Shown here: piece after piece, positions 1 through 11,498 of the stretch
Position numbering within the stretch: the first letter of the stretch is position 1
How the letters are laid out: each line of letters begins with the position of its first letter
Notes under the pieces: model-generated
The model's input: the letters and a program-made list of their open reading frames with translations, nothing else
What the model was told of the DNA's origin: nothing
Databases searched by the model: none
From: Haematobia irritans
Lineage: Eukaryota; Arthropoda; Insecta; Diptera; Muscidae
Direction: 5' to 3'
NCBI RefSeq assembly: GCF_050003625.1
Contig: NC_134400.1
Span: forward strand, 192,415,726-192,479,725
Length of the DNA stretch: 64,000 nucleotides
Made by a program: the position numbers and the translations under genes

Positions 1-1428
1 ATTCCTACAATGAGTTTCTGCGATTTGAAGTTCCACCAATGAGTTGTACGAGTCTGTAGTTCCCCCACTGAGTTCTAACATCGACAACTCCTACATAGAG
101 TACCTCCGAATTGCAGTTCCACCAATGAGTTCTTTGAATCTGCAGTTAACATACTGAGTTCATCTGATCTGCAGTCCCCCTACCGAGTTATACGAATCCA
201 CAGTTTTCACATAGAAGATCTCCGACTTGTAATTCCTACTTTAAGTTCCACCTATTTGAAATTCTCTCACTGAGGTTTTTGGATCTACAGTTCCCACATT
301 GAGTTCTTCAGATTTACAGTCCCATCACTGAGTTTTAACATCTAAAAATCCTACACAGAGAACCTCCGAATTGCATTTCCACTAATGCCTGCTTTTAATC
401 TGCAGTTCCTGCACTGAGTTCACCTTATCTACAATCCCCCTACTGAGTTCTTCGAATCAGAATTTCCCAAACCGAATTCCTCCGACCTACAGTTTCCCCA
501 CTCATGTTCTTATTTTTGGAGATCTTTGGATTCATAGTTCCCCACTGAGTTGTTCTGTAGTTTTCGCAATGAGCTTTCTGGATCTACATTTCCCCATAAA
601 GTTCTTCGGATCTGTAGTTCCGCCACTGAATTCTTCAAATGTACAGTATGCACAATGAGTTCCTCCCATCTTCACTGAACTCTTTGGATCTCCGGCTTAC
701 CACTGTGTTCTTTCTATCTGTAGTTCTCCCATTTTGCTCATTAGATACACAGTTCTAGATTGAGTTCTTCGGATCTGTAACTGTACGATTCGTAGTTCCC
801 CCACTGAGCTTTGTGGGTCTACAGTTCCCCACAGATTTGATTAGAACTGCAGTTCCCCTTTATGGTTTTTCAATTCCCCACTGAGCTCTTTCGCTTTTCA
901 GGCCAAATATGTTACTGGCTTAGATGCATGTCTGCCCCATAAAACAGGACAACCTTTATCCTCTTTTCAACCTTACACTAGATACACCTCATTCTGCTTG
1001 CAATTCGGTGTGACATTTTTCAAGCGTGCTAATGATTACGTTCTTTGGGGCATGTCGCAAATTAGCTATTCAACATTTCCACCATAGAGTTTTTCGGATC
1101 CACTATTCATACATTCCCCAATGGGTTCTGCGAATCTTAGATCCAACACAGAGTTCCTCCGATCTGTAATTCTCACACTGAACTTTCTGTATCAACTTTT
1201 CCCCACAAAGCCACTGAATTCTTCGAATCTGCAGTGCCCACAATAAGTTCTTCCGATTGCAGTTCCCCCACAGAGTTCTTTGGATCCACAGTTCATCACT
1301 AAATTCTTCGAAAATGTAGTTCTTCCTAGCTGTAGTTCCTCCACTGAGCTTTCTTCGGATCTGCAGTTCCCCCACTGAACTTTGTGGATTTCTAATTCTC
1401 CACTGAGTTAAAATTTTGATTCGACTTT
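1..1428. repeat. 29-bp minisatellite (GAGTTC type), degenerate
   Basis: Degenerate tandem copies of a unit resembling CACTGAGTTCTTCGGATCTG followed by CAGTTCCCC, total 29 bp, run through the segment. Copies drift heavily, with a non-repetitive interruption around 900-1080. The reverse strand has a 110-codon open frame made only of translated repeat units, so no gene is inferred. The related GAGACCT-type units at 5.6-10.9 kb share the CTGAG...CAGTTCCCC frame, so both belong to one minisatellite block later split by transposon insertions. Confidence 0.8.
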
Positions 1429-1637
1429 GTGACATTTCTCAGGGTTTCAAAACTTCTCTATGTTGTTTCACTGAAATGCGAAATGCCGTTCAAACTCAGC
1501 TATAAAAAGCAGGTTTCTTGTCATTGAGCTAAACATGGAATCGGGCAGCATTCAGTCATAAGAGAGAAGTTAAACACTGTGGTATCGCAATGGAGTGAGT
1601 CTGAAATATCGGGCTGCCACTATAACTTACCTAACCT
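1429..1637 (+). mobile_element. tRNA-derived SINE, 5'-truncated copy (S1)
   Basis: Matches the 3' two thirds of the complete SINE at 8534-8874: GTGACATTTCT...GGGTTTCAAA, then a diverged CGTTC...TATAAAAAG block, CATGGAATCGGGCAGCA, GGTATC, ATCGGGCTGCCAC and a CCTAACC tail. The tRNA-like head with A and B boxes is missing. The divergence suggests an old insertion into the 29-bp minisatellite. Confidence 0.75.
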
Positions 1638-2216
1638 CTTCTGCCTTTTAGTTCCACTGTTTCGATCTACAGTTTAACACTGAGAGCTCCGATCATTAGA
1701 CTCCGACCATACAGATTTTCTCCGATATGCAGTTATCTCACCGGAATCTTTGGTGCCCACTAAATTCCTCCGATCTCCAATTTTCAACTGATTTTTGGGA
1801 TCTCAAGTCCCAACACTGAGGTTTTGTGATCTTGAGATCTACGAAGGAGTTCTTAGGATCCAGAGTTCCACCACTATATATTTCGGATCTACAGCTGCTA
1901 CTGATCCAGATATGAATAGAAGACTACTGCCGATGCCACCACTTCCACGTAGCAGCCAGATCAACCAACAGAAGCAACGAATGGGTCCTCAATTTGCAAG
2001 CACTTAGGAATACACAAAATGTTGATCAACTACAAATCGAAGAATACAACGAATTACAACCAACATCGAAACGAAATTTGCTTTAACTGTCGGTAATTTG
2101 ATTATATGGATATTAACCAACTGCAATTCGAAGAACTTCTCAGCTTACCTGTATCTCTGGCGAAATAAGTTCCCGATGGATGGCAAATGGACGATCTGCT
2201 TCCTTCATATATTAGA
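1638..2216. repeat. Minisatellite remnant and nondescript sequence
   Basis: About 1650-1905 contains further degenerate 29-bp units (GATCTACAGTT, TTCGGATCTACAG). From 1906 to 2216 no repeat unit, RNA gene or credible coding region is seen. The 70-codon frame here starts in repeat units and has no recognisable domain. Confidence 0.55.
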
Positions 2217-2392
2217 GAATGGAACGACATTCGGACTCGTCTATGAAAAAGAGGTCCTTTATCATTGAACTAAGCATATGATAGAGCAGCACTCATTAAG
2301 AAGAGAGAAGTTCACATTTTGCGATATTACCATGGACTGAATTGTCTAAGTGAACCCAAAATGATGGGCTATCATTATATTTTACCTAACCT
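2217..2392 (+). mobile_element. tRNA-derived SINE, 3' fragment (S2)
   Basis: Corresponds to the last half of the SINE: GGAACGACATTCGGACTCG, the TATGAAAAAGAGGTCC block, the AGCAGCACTCA block, GTCTAAGTGA, GGGCTATCA and a CCTAACC end. More diverged than the copies at 8.3-8.9 kb and 11.2 kb. It lies 10 bp from the end of an F1 element. Confidence 0.7.
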
Positions 2393-2401
2393 ATTTATAA
2401 A

Positions 2402-3574
2402 ACAAGTATATACGGCCGTAAGTTCGGCCAGGCCGAAGCTTATGTACCCTCCACCATGGATTGCGTAGAAAATTCTTCTAAACGTACCAAGAGGCCCCAA
2501 AACCAAATCTCGGGAACGCTTTATATGGGGGCTATATATGATTATGGACTGATATGGACCACTTTTGACACTGTTGTTAAATATCGTATACTACCACCAC
2601 CTACCAAATATCAACCAGATCGGATGAATTTTGCTTCTCCAAAAGGCACCGGAGGCCAAATCTGGGGATCGGTTTATATGGGTGTTATATATAATTATGG
2701 ACTGATATGAACCAATTCCTGCATGGTTGTTGGATACCATATACTAACATCGCGTACCAAATTTCAACCGAATCGGATGAATTTTAGTCTTCCAAGGGGG
2801 CTCCGGAGGTCAAATATGGTGGTCGGTTTATATGGAGGCTATATATAATTATGCACCGATGTGGACCAATTTGTGCATGGTTATTAGAGACCATATACTA
2901 ACACCATGTACGGAATTTCAGCCAGATCGGATGAAATTTGCTTCCCTTTGCGGCTCCGCAAGCCAAATCGGGGGATCGGTTTACATGGGGGCTATATATA
3001 ATTACAGACCGATATGGACCAATTTTTGCATGGTTGTTAGAGACCATATACTAACACCATGTACCAAATTTCAGCCGGATCGGATGAAAATTGTTTTTCT
3101 TAGAGGCTCCGCAAGCCAAATCGGGGGATCGTTTTATATGGGGGCTATATATAATTATGGACCGATTTGAACCAATTTTTGCATGGTTGTTAGAGACCAT
3201 ATACTAACACCATGTACCAAATTTCAGCCGAATCGGATGAAATTTGCTTCTCTTAGAGGCCTCGCAAGCCAGATTTGGGGGTCCGTTTATATGGGGGCTA
3301 TACGTAAAAGTTGACCGATATGGCCCATTTGCAATACCATCCGACCTACATCAATAACAACTACTTGTGCCAAGTTTCAAGTCGATAGCTTGTTTCGTTC
3401 GGAAGTTAGCGTGATTTCAACAGACGGACGGATGGACGGACATGCTCAGATCGACTCAGAATTTCACCACGACCCAGAATATATATACTTTATGGGGTCT
3501 TAGAGCAATATTTCGATGTGTTACAAACGGAATGACAAAGTTAATATACCCCCCATCCTATGGTGGAGGGTATA
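2402..3574 (-). mobile_element. F1 element copy 1, HINE/mini-me-like, full length
   Basis: Oriented with its hairpin (3') end at the left. The left edge starts ACAAGTATATACGGCCG and carries a perfect 7-bp stem, TTCGGCC-A-GGCCGAA, at 2423-2437. Subterminal inverted repeats TACCCTCCACCAT (2445-2457) and ATGGTGGAGGGTA (3560-3572) bound the element. The interior is tandem 153-bp units (GCTATATATAATTA recurs at 2838, 2991 and 3144), followed by a CAGACGGACGGATGGACGGA tract, which is (GTCY)n on the other strand. This matches the Helentron-associated non-autonomous layout and the dipteran mini-me description. No transposition protein is encoded. The long open frame is a consequence of 153 being divisible by three. 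Confidence 0.75.
2423..2437 (-). other. F1 terminal hairpin
   Basis: Perfect inverted repeat TTCGGCC A GGCCGAA, 21 bp inside the ACAAG edge. Helitron-type elements typically carry a GC-rich hairpin just inside the 3' end, and the same hairpin recurs in the F1 copies at 32.6 and 44.8 kb. Confidence 0.7.
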
Positions 3575-3610
3575 AAAAGGCCGATTAAATACGTATATAA
3601 TTAAGTTTAA

Positions 3611-3666
3611 AGTTTCTATAGAAATAAAATTTTGACAAAATAAAATTTTGACAACATTTTCTAGAA
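3611..3666 (+). repeat. Short remnant of AT-rich 29-bp satellite
   Basis: Two to three units of the TTTCTATAGAAATAAAATTT / TTGACAAAA repeat, placed between two F1 copies. Confidence 0.75.
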
Positions 3667-4552
3667 TGTTGTCCCAATATGGACCGATATGGACCAATTT
3701 TGGCATGGTTACTAGCGGCCTTATACTAACACCACGTTGCAAATTTCAACCGGATCGGATGAATTTTGCTCCTCCAAGAGGCTCCGGAGATCAAATCTGG
3801 GGAACGGTTTTTATGGGGGCTATATATAATTATGGACCGATATGGACCAATTCTTGCATGGTTGTTAGAGACCATATACAAACACCACGTACCAAATTTC
3901 AACCGGATCGGATGAATTTTGTTCCTCTAAGAGGCTCCGGAGATCAAATCTGGGGAACGGTTTTTATGGGGGCTATATATAATTATGGACCGATATGGAC
4001 CAATTTTTGCATGGTTGTTAGAGACCATATACTAAAACCATGTACCAAATTTCAGCCGGATCGGATGAAAATTGTTTCTCTTAGAGGCTCTGCAAGCCAA
4101 ATCCTGGGATCGGTTTATATGGGGGCTATATATAATTATGGACCGATGTGGACCAATTTTTGCACGGTTGTTAGAGACCATATACTAACACCATGTACCA
4201 AATTTCAGCCGGATCGGATGAAATTTGCTTCTCTTAGAGGCCTCGCAAGCCAAATTTGGGGGTCCGTTTATATGGGGGCTATACGTAAAAGTGGACCGAT
4301 ATGGACCAATTTTCGCACGGTTTTTAGATACCATATACCAACACTATGTACCAAATTTTAACCGGATCGGATGAGTTTCAAGTCGATAGCTTGTTTCGTT
4401 TGGAAGTTAGCGTGATTTCAACAGACGGACGGACGGACATGCTCAGATCGATATATATATATATACTTTATGGGGTCTTAGAGCAATATTTCGATGTGTT
4501 ACAAACGGAATGACAAAGTTAATATACCACCATCCTATGGTGGAGGGTATTG
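3667..4552 (-). mobile_element. F1 element copy 2, lacking the hairpin end
   Basis: Four to five 153-bp core units begin abruptly after the satellite remnant. They are followed by the CAGACGGACGGACGGACA tract, a short (TA)n run near 4454, the conserved CTTTATGGGGTCTTAGAGCA block and the subterminal repeat ATGGTGGAGGGTA at the right end. The ACAAG/hairpin end is missing. The core frame stays open for 237 codons as 51-residue repeats (for example MGAIYNYGPIWTNFCMVVRD), interpreted here as repeat-driven. Confidence 0.75.
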
Positions 4553-5590
4553 ATACCGATATCTAACTTGAGAGAGAAAAACATTTGTGTTCTTATTCCG
4601 AAGAGATTAGCTGACCCGAAACCCATTGAGAATACTTCATTGGTTTATTCCTCATTCTTATCCAGAAAGCCGAAAATTATTCCTTAGTATTATTCAAATT
4701 CCATTAAATCATTAAACTTTAATATACAACTCTTGGGGGGGCCTTAATATACAAACAACTTTCTCCCCTGATCCAATTCAATAATAATGTCATCGACGCA
4801 TGTATCGTTTGCAAAACGCATTATACCAATTCCAGCAAATGCTCACGGCAATGATGATGTTTGTATCCATCCCTAAAGACGATGTTAGAGGAGATGACAT
4901 TTACAGCAATGCTTGGCAGATACGATTACAATTTCGCAAAACGGAAATGAAGAAAACAATCGAATTCAATTGAAATTCAATAGGAAAATGCTACGTTTAA
5001 GGTTGAACAAAAAACGTTTTGCACTTTCTAGCATCTTCAACTCACAGGAAGAACATAGTCATCGTCACCATTTGTATCTGTTTTTTGTTTTGCTTCTTCG
5101 ATGTGACTACAGGTTCATTTTTTTTGCATACAAAACATTTTTACTGCAGAATTGCGAGTATTTCTTTTTTCTCGAAAGTGATAGGGACTTTGTGTCGCTG
5201 TTGGTTCACATTTCCATTCAGATATGACATTGTGTTGTAACGACAACAATACAACATGGAAACATATCAAATGGGACAATTCTGTAAAGGATTCCGATTG
5301 AGCGGAATATAAGGTTTTGCGATGCCATCTGAAAACGTGGAACAATTACATTGTATGCTAATTCTGAATTTTACAAATCTTCCTCTGTAGTTTTGATCAT
5401 GAAGAAATTCATAGCAAAGCCTGTCTGCAGTCACTCTTCAATAGCAAATCTATCGTTTTGACAATCATTTTGGCGAGAGATATAGATTTTCTCTTTTTTT
5501 CTGATCTAGTCCCCTTTTAGACTAATTTAACCCTAACCTTATAAAATCAAGGATAGAAAGGAAACATATGTATAATTGAGTCAATTTGAT
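4553..5590. other. Unassigned single-copy-like sequence
   Basis: AT-rich DNA without an array, TIR pair or recognised coding domain. Frames of 104, 73 and 76 codons overlap each other here, are low complexity and show no domain. Nothing is claimed. Confidence 0.5.
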
Positions 5591-8301
5591 TTGATGACGT
5601 GTTTTCGGATGCAGCCACAGGTACAGGTACCATCCACGAAATGACATTAGCATTGCGAATTGGCAAAAGTTCAATATCGAACATTGCTTCCCTACTGAGG
5701 CCTTCAGGGCTACACTTGCCCTATAATTTTTCTACTACGTATTTTGCTCCTACGTTTGCCCTAATGAGACCTTCGGAATTACAGTCCACTTATTGAGAAT
5801 GTCGACCCTACAGTTCCCCTACTCAGACCTCTAGGGCTACAACTCACCTACGGAGACCTTCAAGCTAACAATTTCCCTAATGAGACCTTGGGACTACAGC
5901 ATCCCTAATGGGACTTTTGAGTTTACAAATTCCCTACTGAGACCATCGGGTTACAGTTCCTAAAATAAGTCCTTAAAACTACAATTTACCCACGGAGAGG
6001 TCATAGTTCCCCTACTCCCACGAAATCCCTTATTGGGAGATTTGAAACCACAGGACTCTACAGAGACATAGTGGTCCAAAGTGCCCCGACCTTCAAGCCA
6101 ACAATTCACTTATTGAAACCTTTGAAATTACATTTCCCCTTTGGAACTTTAATACACAATTGACAGATTTGAGAGTATTTGCAATTAATGGTAGTGAAAT
6201 ATGATTGGAACCAACAGATTCCCTTCTAAGAACATCGAAACTACAATTATCCTTCGGAGAAGGTATAGTTCCCCTATTGAGAGCTTTGGAACCACAATTC
6301 ACCCACTAAGACATTTGGAACTACAGTTCTATACTGAGATATTTGGAACAGAAAACCTACGGGCCTATAAATCCCACGGATTCCTTTGGGTATATAGATT
6401 CCCTTTTAAGACCTTTGGAACCACAGTTCGTCTACTGAGACCAATGGATCCAAAGTATCTCTACAAGGATATTCGGACCTGCAATTCCCCTAGTAAGACC
6501 CTCGCGCCTGCAATTTCCTTATGGAAACCTTTAAAAGTACTTTTCACCTTCTGAGACCTTTGGAACTTGAATACCTTACTAATGACCAAAGTATCCCGAC
6601 CTTCAAGCCAACAATTCACTTACTGAAACCTTTGAAATTACATTTCCCCTTTGGAACTTTAATACCCTATTGACAGATTTGAGAGTATTTGCAATTAATG
6701 GTAGTGAAATATGATTGGAACCAACAGATTCCCTTCTAAGAACGTCGAAACTACAATTATCCTTCGAAGAAGGTATAGTTCCCCTATTGAGAGCTTTGGA
6801 ACCACAATTCACCCACTAAGACATTTGGAACTACAGTTCTATACTGAGATATTTGGAACAGAAAACCTACGGGCCTATAAATCGCCTACAGAGACTTTCG
6901 AAATTACAATTCGCCCACGGATTCCTTTGGGTATATAGATTCCCGTTTAAGACCTTTGGAATCACAGTTCATCTACTGAGACCAATGGATTCAAAGTATC
7001 TATACAAGGATATTCGAACCTGCAATTCCCCTAGTAAGACCCTCGCGCCTGCAATTCCTTTATTGAAACCTTTAAAAATACTTTTCACGTTCTGAGATTT
7101 TGGAACTTGAATACCCTACTAATGGTGGTGAAATTTGAACTACAGGAACAATTTCAATGCCTTCGAAACTACAATTCGCCTATGGAGAAATCATACTGAG
7201 GCCTTTGGAACAGTAAACCTACTAATTCGCCTACGGATACTTTGGGTTTATAGATCCCTTTAGAAACCTTTGGCGCCAGAGTATCCCTCCAAAGTCATTC
7301 CCCTAGAGACCTCCTAATCAGCGATTCCTTTACTGAATCCTTTGAAAGTACTTTTTTTATACTGAGGCCTTTGGTACTACAATATTCTACTGACGGATTT
7401 AAGAAGCTGCAGTTAACGATAGTCTAAAAAGATTGGAACTAAAGTTCTCATACTAAGCTCTCAGTAGGGCAACAGTGACTTCGCCTACGGAGAAGTCACA
7501 GTTTCCCTACTGAGAGCTTTGGAACCACTGTTCCTCTACAGAGAAATCATAGTTTCGCATACGAAGAAGTCATAGTTTACTCTACTGAAACCTCTGGATC
7601 CAGAGAATCCCTGCTGTGATATTCGAGCCTACAAATCCCCTAGTGAGACCTTCGATCCTGCAATTCCATTCTGGACACCTTTCAAAGTCCTTTTCCCCTA
7701 CTGAGACCTTTGGAATTTTAATACCCTACCGGCAGATTTGATGGAGTTTGCAATTAATGGTGGTGAAATATGATTGGAACATTAGGTCCCCTTGTAAAAC
7801 CTTCGAAACTACAATTCGCCTACGGACAACTCATAGATCCCCTACTGAGAGTTTCGCCAGTGACTTCGCCTACGGAGAAGTCACAGTTTCCCTACTGAGA
7901 GCTTTGGAACCACTGTTCCTCTACAGAGAAATCATAGTTTCGCATACGAAGAAGTCATAGTTTACTCTACTGAAACCTCTGGATCCAGAGAATCCCTCCT
8001 GTGATATTCTAGCCCACAAATCCCCTAGTGAGACTTTCGATCCTGCAATACCCTTCTGGACACATTTCAAAGTCCTTTTCCCCTACTGAGACCTTTGGAA
8101 TTTTAATACCCTACTGGCAGATTTGATGGAGTTTGCCACTAATGGTGGTGAAATATGATTGGAACATCAGGTCCCCTTGTAAAACCTTCGAAACTACATT
8201 TCGCCTACGGACAACTCATAGATCCCCTACTGAGAGCTTTGGAACCACAATTCCCCTTCTGAGACATTTTGGACAGTTCGCCTAGTAAGACCTACGGGCC
8301 T
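5591..8301. repeat. 29-bp minisatellite (GAGACCT type) with higher-order duplications
   Basis: Tandem 29-bp units such as CTGAGACCTGTGGAACCAGA + GTTCCCCTA. Two higher-order duplications are visible: about 6.09-6.59 kb recurs at 6.60-7.09 kb (offset 510 bp, near-identical apart from small indels), and 7474-7855 recurs from 7859 (offset 385 bp). Open frames within are translated repeat units and are not annotated. Confidence 0.85.
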
Positions 8302-8533
8302 TTTGGGAGCCACGGTGGTGCAATGGTTAGCATGCCCGTCTTGCATACACAAGGTCGTGGGTTCGATTCCTGCTTCGACCGAACACCAAAAAGTTTTTCG
8401 GATGTGGTTTATCCCACCTCAGTAATGCCGGTGACATTTCTGAGGGTTTCAAAGCTTCTCTAAGTGGTCATTGAGCTTAACATGGAATCGGGCAGCACTC
8501 AGTGATAAGTGAGAAGTTCACCAATGTGGTACC
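8302..8533 (+). mobile_element. SINE copy S3, first half of a dimer, internally deleted
   Basis: Begins GGGAGCCACGGTGGTGCAATGG. It contains pol III-type A-box (TGGTGCAATGGTTAGCATG) and B-box (GGTTCGATTCC) motifs in a tRNA-like head with a CTTG/CAAG anticodon-like stem. Compared with its neighbour it lacks about 56 bp between CTAAGTGG and TCATTGAG, and it stops at GTGGTACCTAAG without its tail. A short direct repeat, ACGGGCCT, at 8294-8301 and 8875-8882 brackets this copy together with the next one. Confidence 0.85.
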
Positions 8534-8874
8534 TAAGCTAACTTACCGTGGTCCAATGGTTAGCATGCCCGCCTTGCATACACAAGGTCGTGGGTTCGAT
8601 TCCTGCTACGACCGAACACCAAAAAGTTTTTCAGCGGTGGATTATCCCACCTCAGTAATGCCGGTGACATTTCTGAGGGTTTCAAAGCTTCTCTAAGTGG
8701 TTTCGCTGCAATGTGGAACGCCGTTCGGACTCGGCTATAAAAAGGAGGTCCCTTGTCATTGAGCTTAACATGGAATCGGGCAGCACTCAGTGACAAGTTC
8801 ACCAATGTGGTATCACAATGGACTGAATAGTCTAAGTGAGCCTGATACATCGGGCTGCCACCAAACCTAACCTA
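8534..8874 (+). mobile_element. SINE copy S4, near full-length tRNA-derived SINE
   Basis: The head reads TACCGTGGTCCAATGGTTAG, with GGTTCGATTCC as B box. The body includes GTGACATTTCTGAGGGTTTC, GGAACGCCGTTCGGACTCGG, a TATAAAAAGGAGG block, CATGGAATCGGGCAGCACTC and GCCTGATACATCGGGCTGCC, and it ends in a short CCTAACCTAA tail. It is non-coding and would depend on a LINE partner for retrotransposition. The reading frames across it are not genes. Confidence 0.88.
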
Positions 8875-9343
8875 ACGGGCCTACAAAACCGCTACTGAGA
8901 CCTTTGGAATTTTAATACCCTACTGACAGATTTAAGGGATTTCGCAATTAATGGTTGAGAAATATGATTGGGATAACCGGAGAACTGTGATGTTACAGTT
9001 CCCCTGCTGAGGGCTTTAAACCACAATTATCCTATTGAGACATTAGGAACTGCAGACCTTTGGAACAGAAAAACCTACGGGCCTAAAAATTCCCAACAGA
9101 CACCTTTGAAACTACAATTCGCCTACGGATTTCTTTGGGTCTACCGTTCTCCCACTGAGTCTTCTGTATCCAGAGTACCCCCACTGAGTCCTCTGGAGCC
9201 AGATTTCACCTACTGAGACCTCTGGAACCAGACTTCCCATACTGAGACCTCCGGTACCAGAGTTAACCTACTGAGGCTTCTGGATCCAGAGAATACCTAC
9301 TAAGACCTTCTGATATACATATCCTCTAGTGAGATCTTGGGTC
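8875..9343. repeat. 29-bp minisatellite (GAGACCT type), continued
   Basis: Units such as CTACTGAGACCTCTGGAACC continue directly from the SINE target duplication to the TA target site of the Tc1-like element. Confidence 0.8.
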
Positions 9344-9345
9344 TA

Positions 9346-10648
9346 AAGGGTGATACGGTCAAAATTTTGGTCAAAGGAAAACGCGTGTAAATCGGTGAAA
9401 TCGTTTATTTAAAAAATCAAATTAAATTTCTTTTTCAAGTTCAATTAGTATACAATTCAGGGAAAATATTCAGTTAGGCTTTCGCTTTTCCAAATCCGAA
9501 TTGCCGGGCCTCACGCTTGACACCTGCCATCAGATTTTGTACAGCCACCTTGTCCACCTTCTTCGCCGCAGAAAGCCAGTTTGCCTTGAAATGCTGCTCG
9601 TCCTTATCATTTTTTTTTTGGTCTTCTTTAGGTTCCGCTTGACAATAGCCCAGTATTTCTCAATTGGGCGGAGCTCTGGCGTGTTGGGAGGGTTCTTGTC
9701 GTTGGGAACCACCTGCACGTTGTTGGCGGCGTACCGCTCCATGGCCTTTTTACCGTAATGGCAAGATGCCAAATCCGGCCAAAACAGTACGGAACAACCG
9801 CGTTTCTTCAGGAAAGGCAGCAGACGTTTATTCAAATACTCTTTCACGTAAATTTCTTGGTTGACAGTCCCGGAAGCTATGAAAATGCTGCTTTTCGAGC
9901 CGCAGGTGCAGATGGCTTGCCAAACCAGATATTTCTTTGCGAACTTTGACAGTTTTATGTGCTTGAACATATCTCCTACCTTTCCCCTTCCTTTTGCCGT
10001 ATAAAACTCCTGTCCCGGAAGCTGCTTGTAGTCGGCTTTGACGTAGGTTTTGTCGTCCATTACCACGCAGTCAAACTTCGTCAGCATCGTCGTGTACAGC
10101 CTCCGGGATCGCGCTTTGGCCGTCGTATTTTGTTTATCATCGCGATTTGGAGTCACTACCTTCTTGTAAGTCGATAGTCCGGCTCGTTTTTTGGATCGAT
10201 GCACGGTTGTAGACGATACACCCAGTTTATTTGCGGCATCTCGGAGAGAGAGGTTAGGTTTTCGCTTGAAACTACCGGCAACTCTCTTTGTCGTCTCAGC
10301 GGCTTCCGGTTTTCGATTTCTCCCCGATCCAGACTTCCTGGCTGTCGACAAACGTTCCCCAAACACTTTAATTACATTTGTAACGGTTGATTTGGCAACT
10401 TTTAGCGATTTTGCCAGCTTTGCGTGCGAGTAGCTCGGATTTTCGCGATGCGCGAGCAAAATTTTGATACGCTGCTCTTCTTGCTTGGACGGCATTTTGA
10501 CAACTGAAGAGTGAATTCCAAAATCAAAATAGGAGCAACATTCTACACACATACTTCTTCAAAATGAGGGGTGTTCAGGTTTTTTAAATGCAAAATTGAA
10601 AGAAATACGTCAAGTTTATATTGACCAAATTTTGACTGTATCACCCTT
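9346..10648 (-). mobile_element. Tc1/mariner (DD37E) element, complete ends
   Basis: Inverted termini AAGGGTGATACGGTCAAAAT at the left and the complement of ATTTTGACTGTATCACCCTT at the right, flanked by TA dinucleotides at 9344-9345 and 10649-10650, the usual Tc1/mariner target duplication. Length is 1303 bp. It sits inside the 29-bp minisatellite, which resumes on both sides. The two ends differ by little and the transposase is nearly intact, so the insertion is probably fairly recent. Confidence 0.92.
9474..10495 (-). pseudogene. DD37E transposase with one C-terminal frameshift
   Basis: Transposase of a Tc1/mariner element, which would bind the TIRs and cut and paste the element in the nucleus. 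The start chosen is the ATG at 10495 (MPSKQEEQRIK), because homology to helix-turn-helix DNA-binding domains begins there; an upstream in-frame ATG adds 19 unlikely residues. Residues 1-110 hold two HTH regions (SHAKLAKSLKVAKSTVTNVI and LSLRDAANKLGVSSTTVHRS). Catalytic residues are visible: D in VMDDKTYVKAD, D in FWPDLASCHY, and E in PELRPIEKYW. The last two are separated by 37 residues, which defines DD37E. A run of ten T (about 9609-9618) shifts the frame. Reading past it in the adjacent frame restores a tail ending FGKAKA and a stop at 9474-9476. The span is one base short of a whole 340-residue ORF, so a single-base loss is the simplest explanation. Confidence 0.9.
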
Positions 10649-10650
10649 TA

Positions 10651-10960
10651 TCGTTCTCCTACTGTGTCCTCTGGATCCAGAGTTGTCCCACTGAGACCTC
10701 TGAAACCAGATCTCCCCTACTGAGACCCCTGGGACCATACCTCCCCTACTGAGACCTGTGGAACCAGAGTTCCCCTACTGAGACCTCTGGATCCAGACTA
10801 TCCCTACTAAGACATTTTGATACACATATCTTCTAGTGCGACGTTCGAGCCTGAAATTCCCTTAAGGAAACTTTGAAAAATATTTTTCCCCAACAGAGAC
10901 CTTTGAAAGCACAATATGTTATCTTACAGACAGATTTCAGAGAGTTGCAATTAAAGGTGG
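10651..10960. repeat. 29-bp minisatellite (GAGACCT type), last block
   Basis: Four clear consecutive units at about 10.69-10.81 kb repeat every 29 bp, then decay into single-copy sequence by about 10.96 kb. Confidence 0.8.
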
Positions 10961-11141
10961 TGAAATTTAAATGGTGTGTTGAGTATATGGAACGATGGAA
11001 TATTTGCTCTCTCACTTTCAATACAATATGAGTATGGAATGGGATATCCGAGTACTCTCTGGTGAGTACTCTTTTTTTCATTCTCTGGTGTGTTTCATCA
11101 AATCCATCTTAAATTCTATAGCCCACTATGACGAGAGATTT
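10961..11141. other. Unassigned sequence
   Basis: No repeat, RNA gene or coding region recognised between the minisatellite and the SINE target duplication. Confidence 0.5.
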
Positions 11142-11152
11142 TCAAAGGATTT

Positions 11153-11498
11153 AGGTTAGGTTAGGTTATGTGGCAGCCCGATGTATCAGGCTCACTTAGA
11201 CTATTCAGTCCATTGTGATACCACAGTGGTGAACTTCTCTCTTTTCACTGAGTGCTGCCCGATTCCATGTTAAGCTCAATGACAAGGGACCTCCTTTTTA
11301 TAGCCGAGTCCGAACGGCGTTCCACATTCCAGTGAAACCACTTAGAGAAGCTTTGAAACCCTCAGAAATGTCACCAGCATTACTGAGGTGGGATAATCCA
11401 CCGCTGAAAAACTTTTTGATGTTCGGTCGAAGCAGGAATCGAACCCACGACCTTGTGTATGCAAGGCGGGCATGCTAACCATTGCACCACGGTGGCTC
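11153..11498 (-). mobile_element. SINE copy S5, full length, 11-bp target duplication
   Basis: Reverse-oriented SINE with AGGTTAGGTTAGGTTA tail at the left and tRNA-like head (B box complement GGAATCGAACC, A-box complement CATGCTAACCATTGCACCA) at the right. Direct repeats TCAAAGGATTT at 11142-11152 and 11520-11530 are the target-site duplication expected of LINE-mediated retrotransposition. An extra 21 bp (11499-11519) lies between the SINE head and the right target copy. Confidence 0.9.

Noticed and set aside
4913..5345. Overlapping ORFs of 73-104 codons
   Set aside because: Three frames overlap on both strands, with low complexity and no domain.
8302..8875. Functional tRNA genes
   Set aside because: The tRNA-like heads continue into a conserved SINE body with a CCTAAC tail and target duplications; the stems are imperfect.
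9664..10433. Forward-strand ORFs inside the DD37E element
   Set aside because: They are antisense shadows of the transposase.
11153..11170. Telomere-type repeat (TTAGG-like)
   Set aside because: The short AGGTTAGGTTAGG run is the SINE tail, found only at SINE ends, and flies lack the TTAGG telomere.
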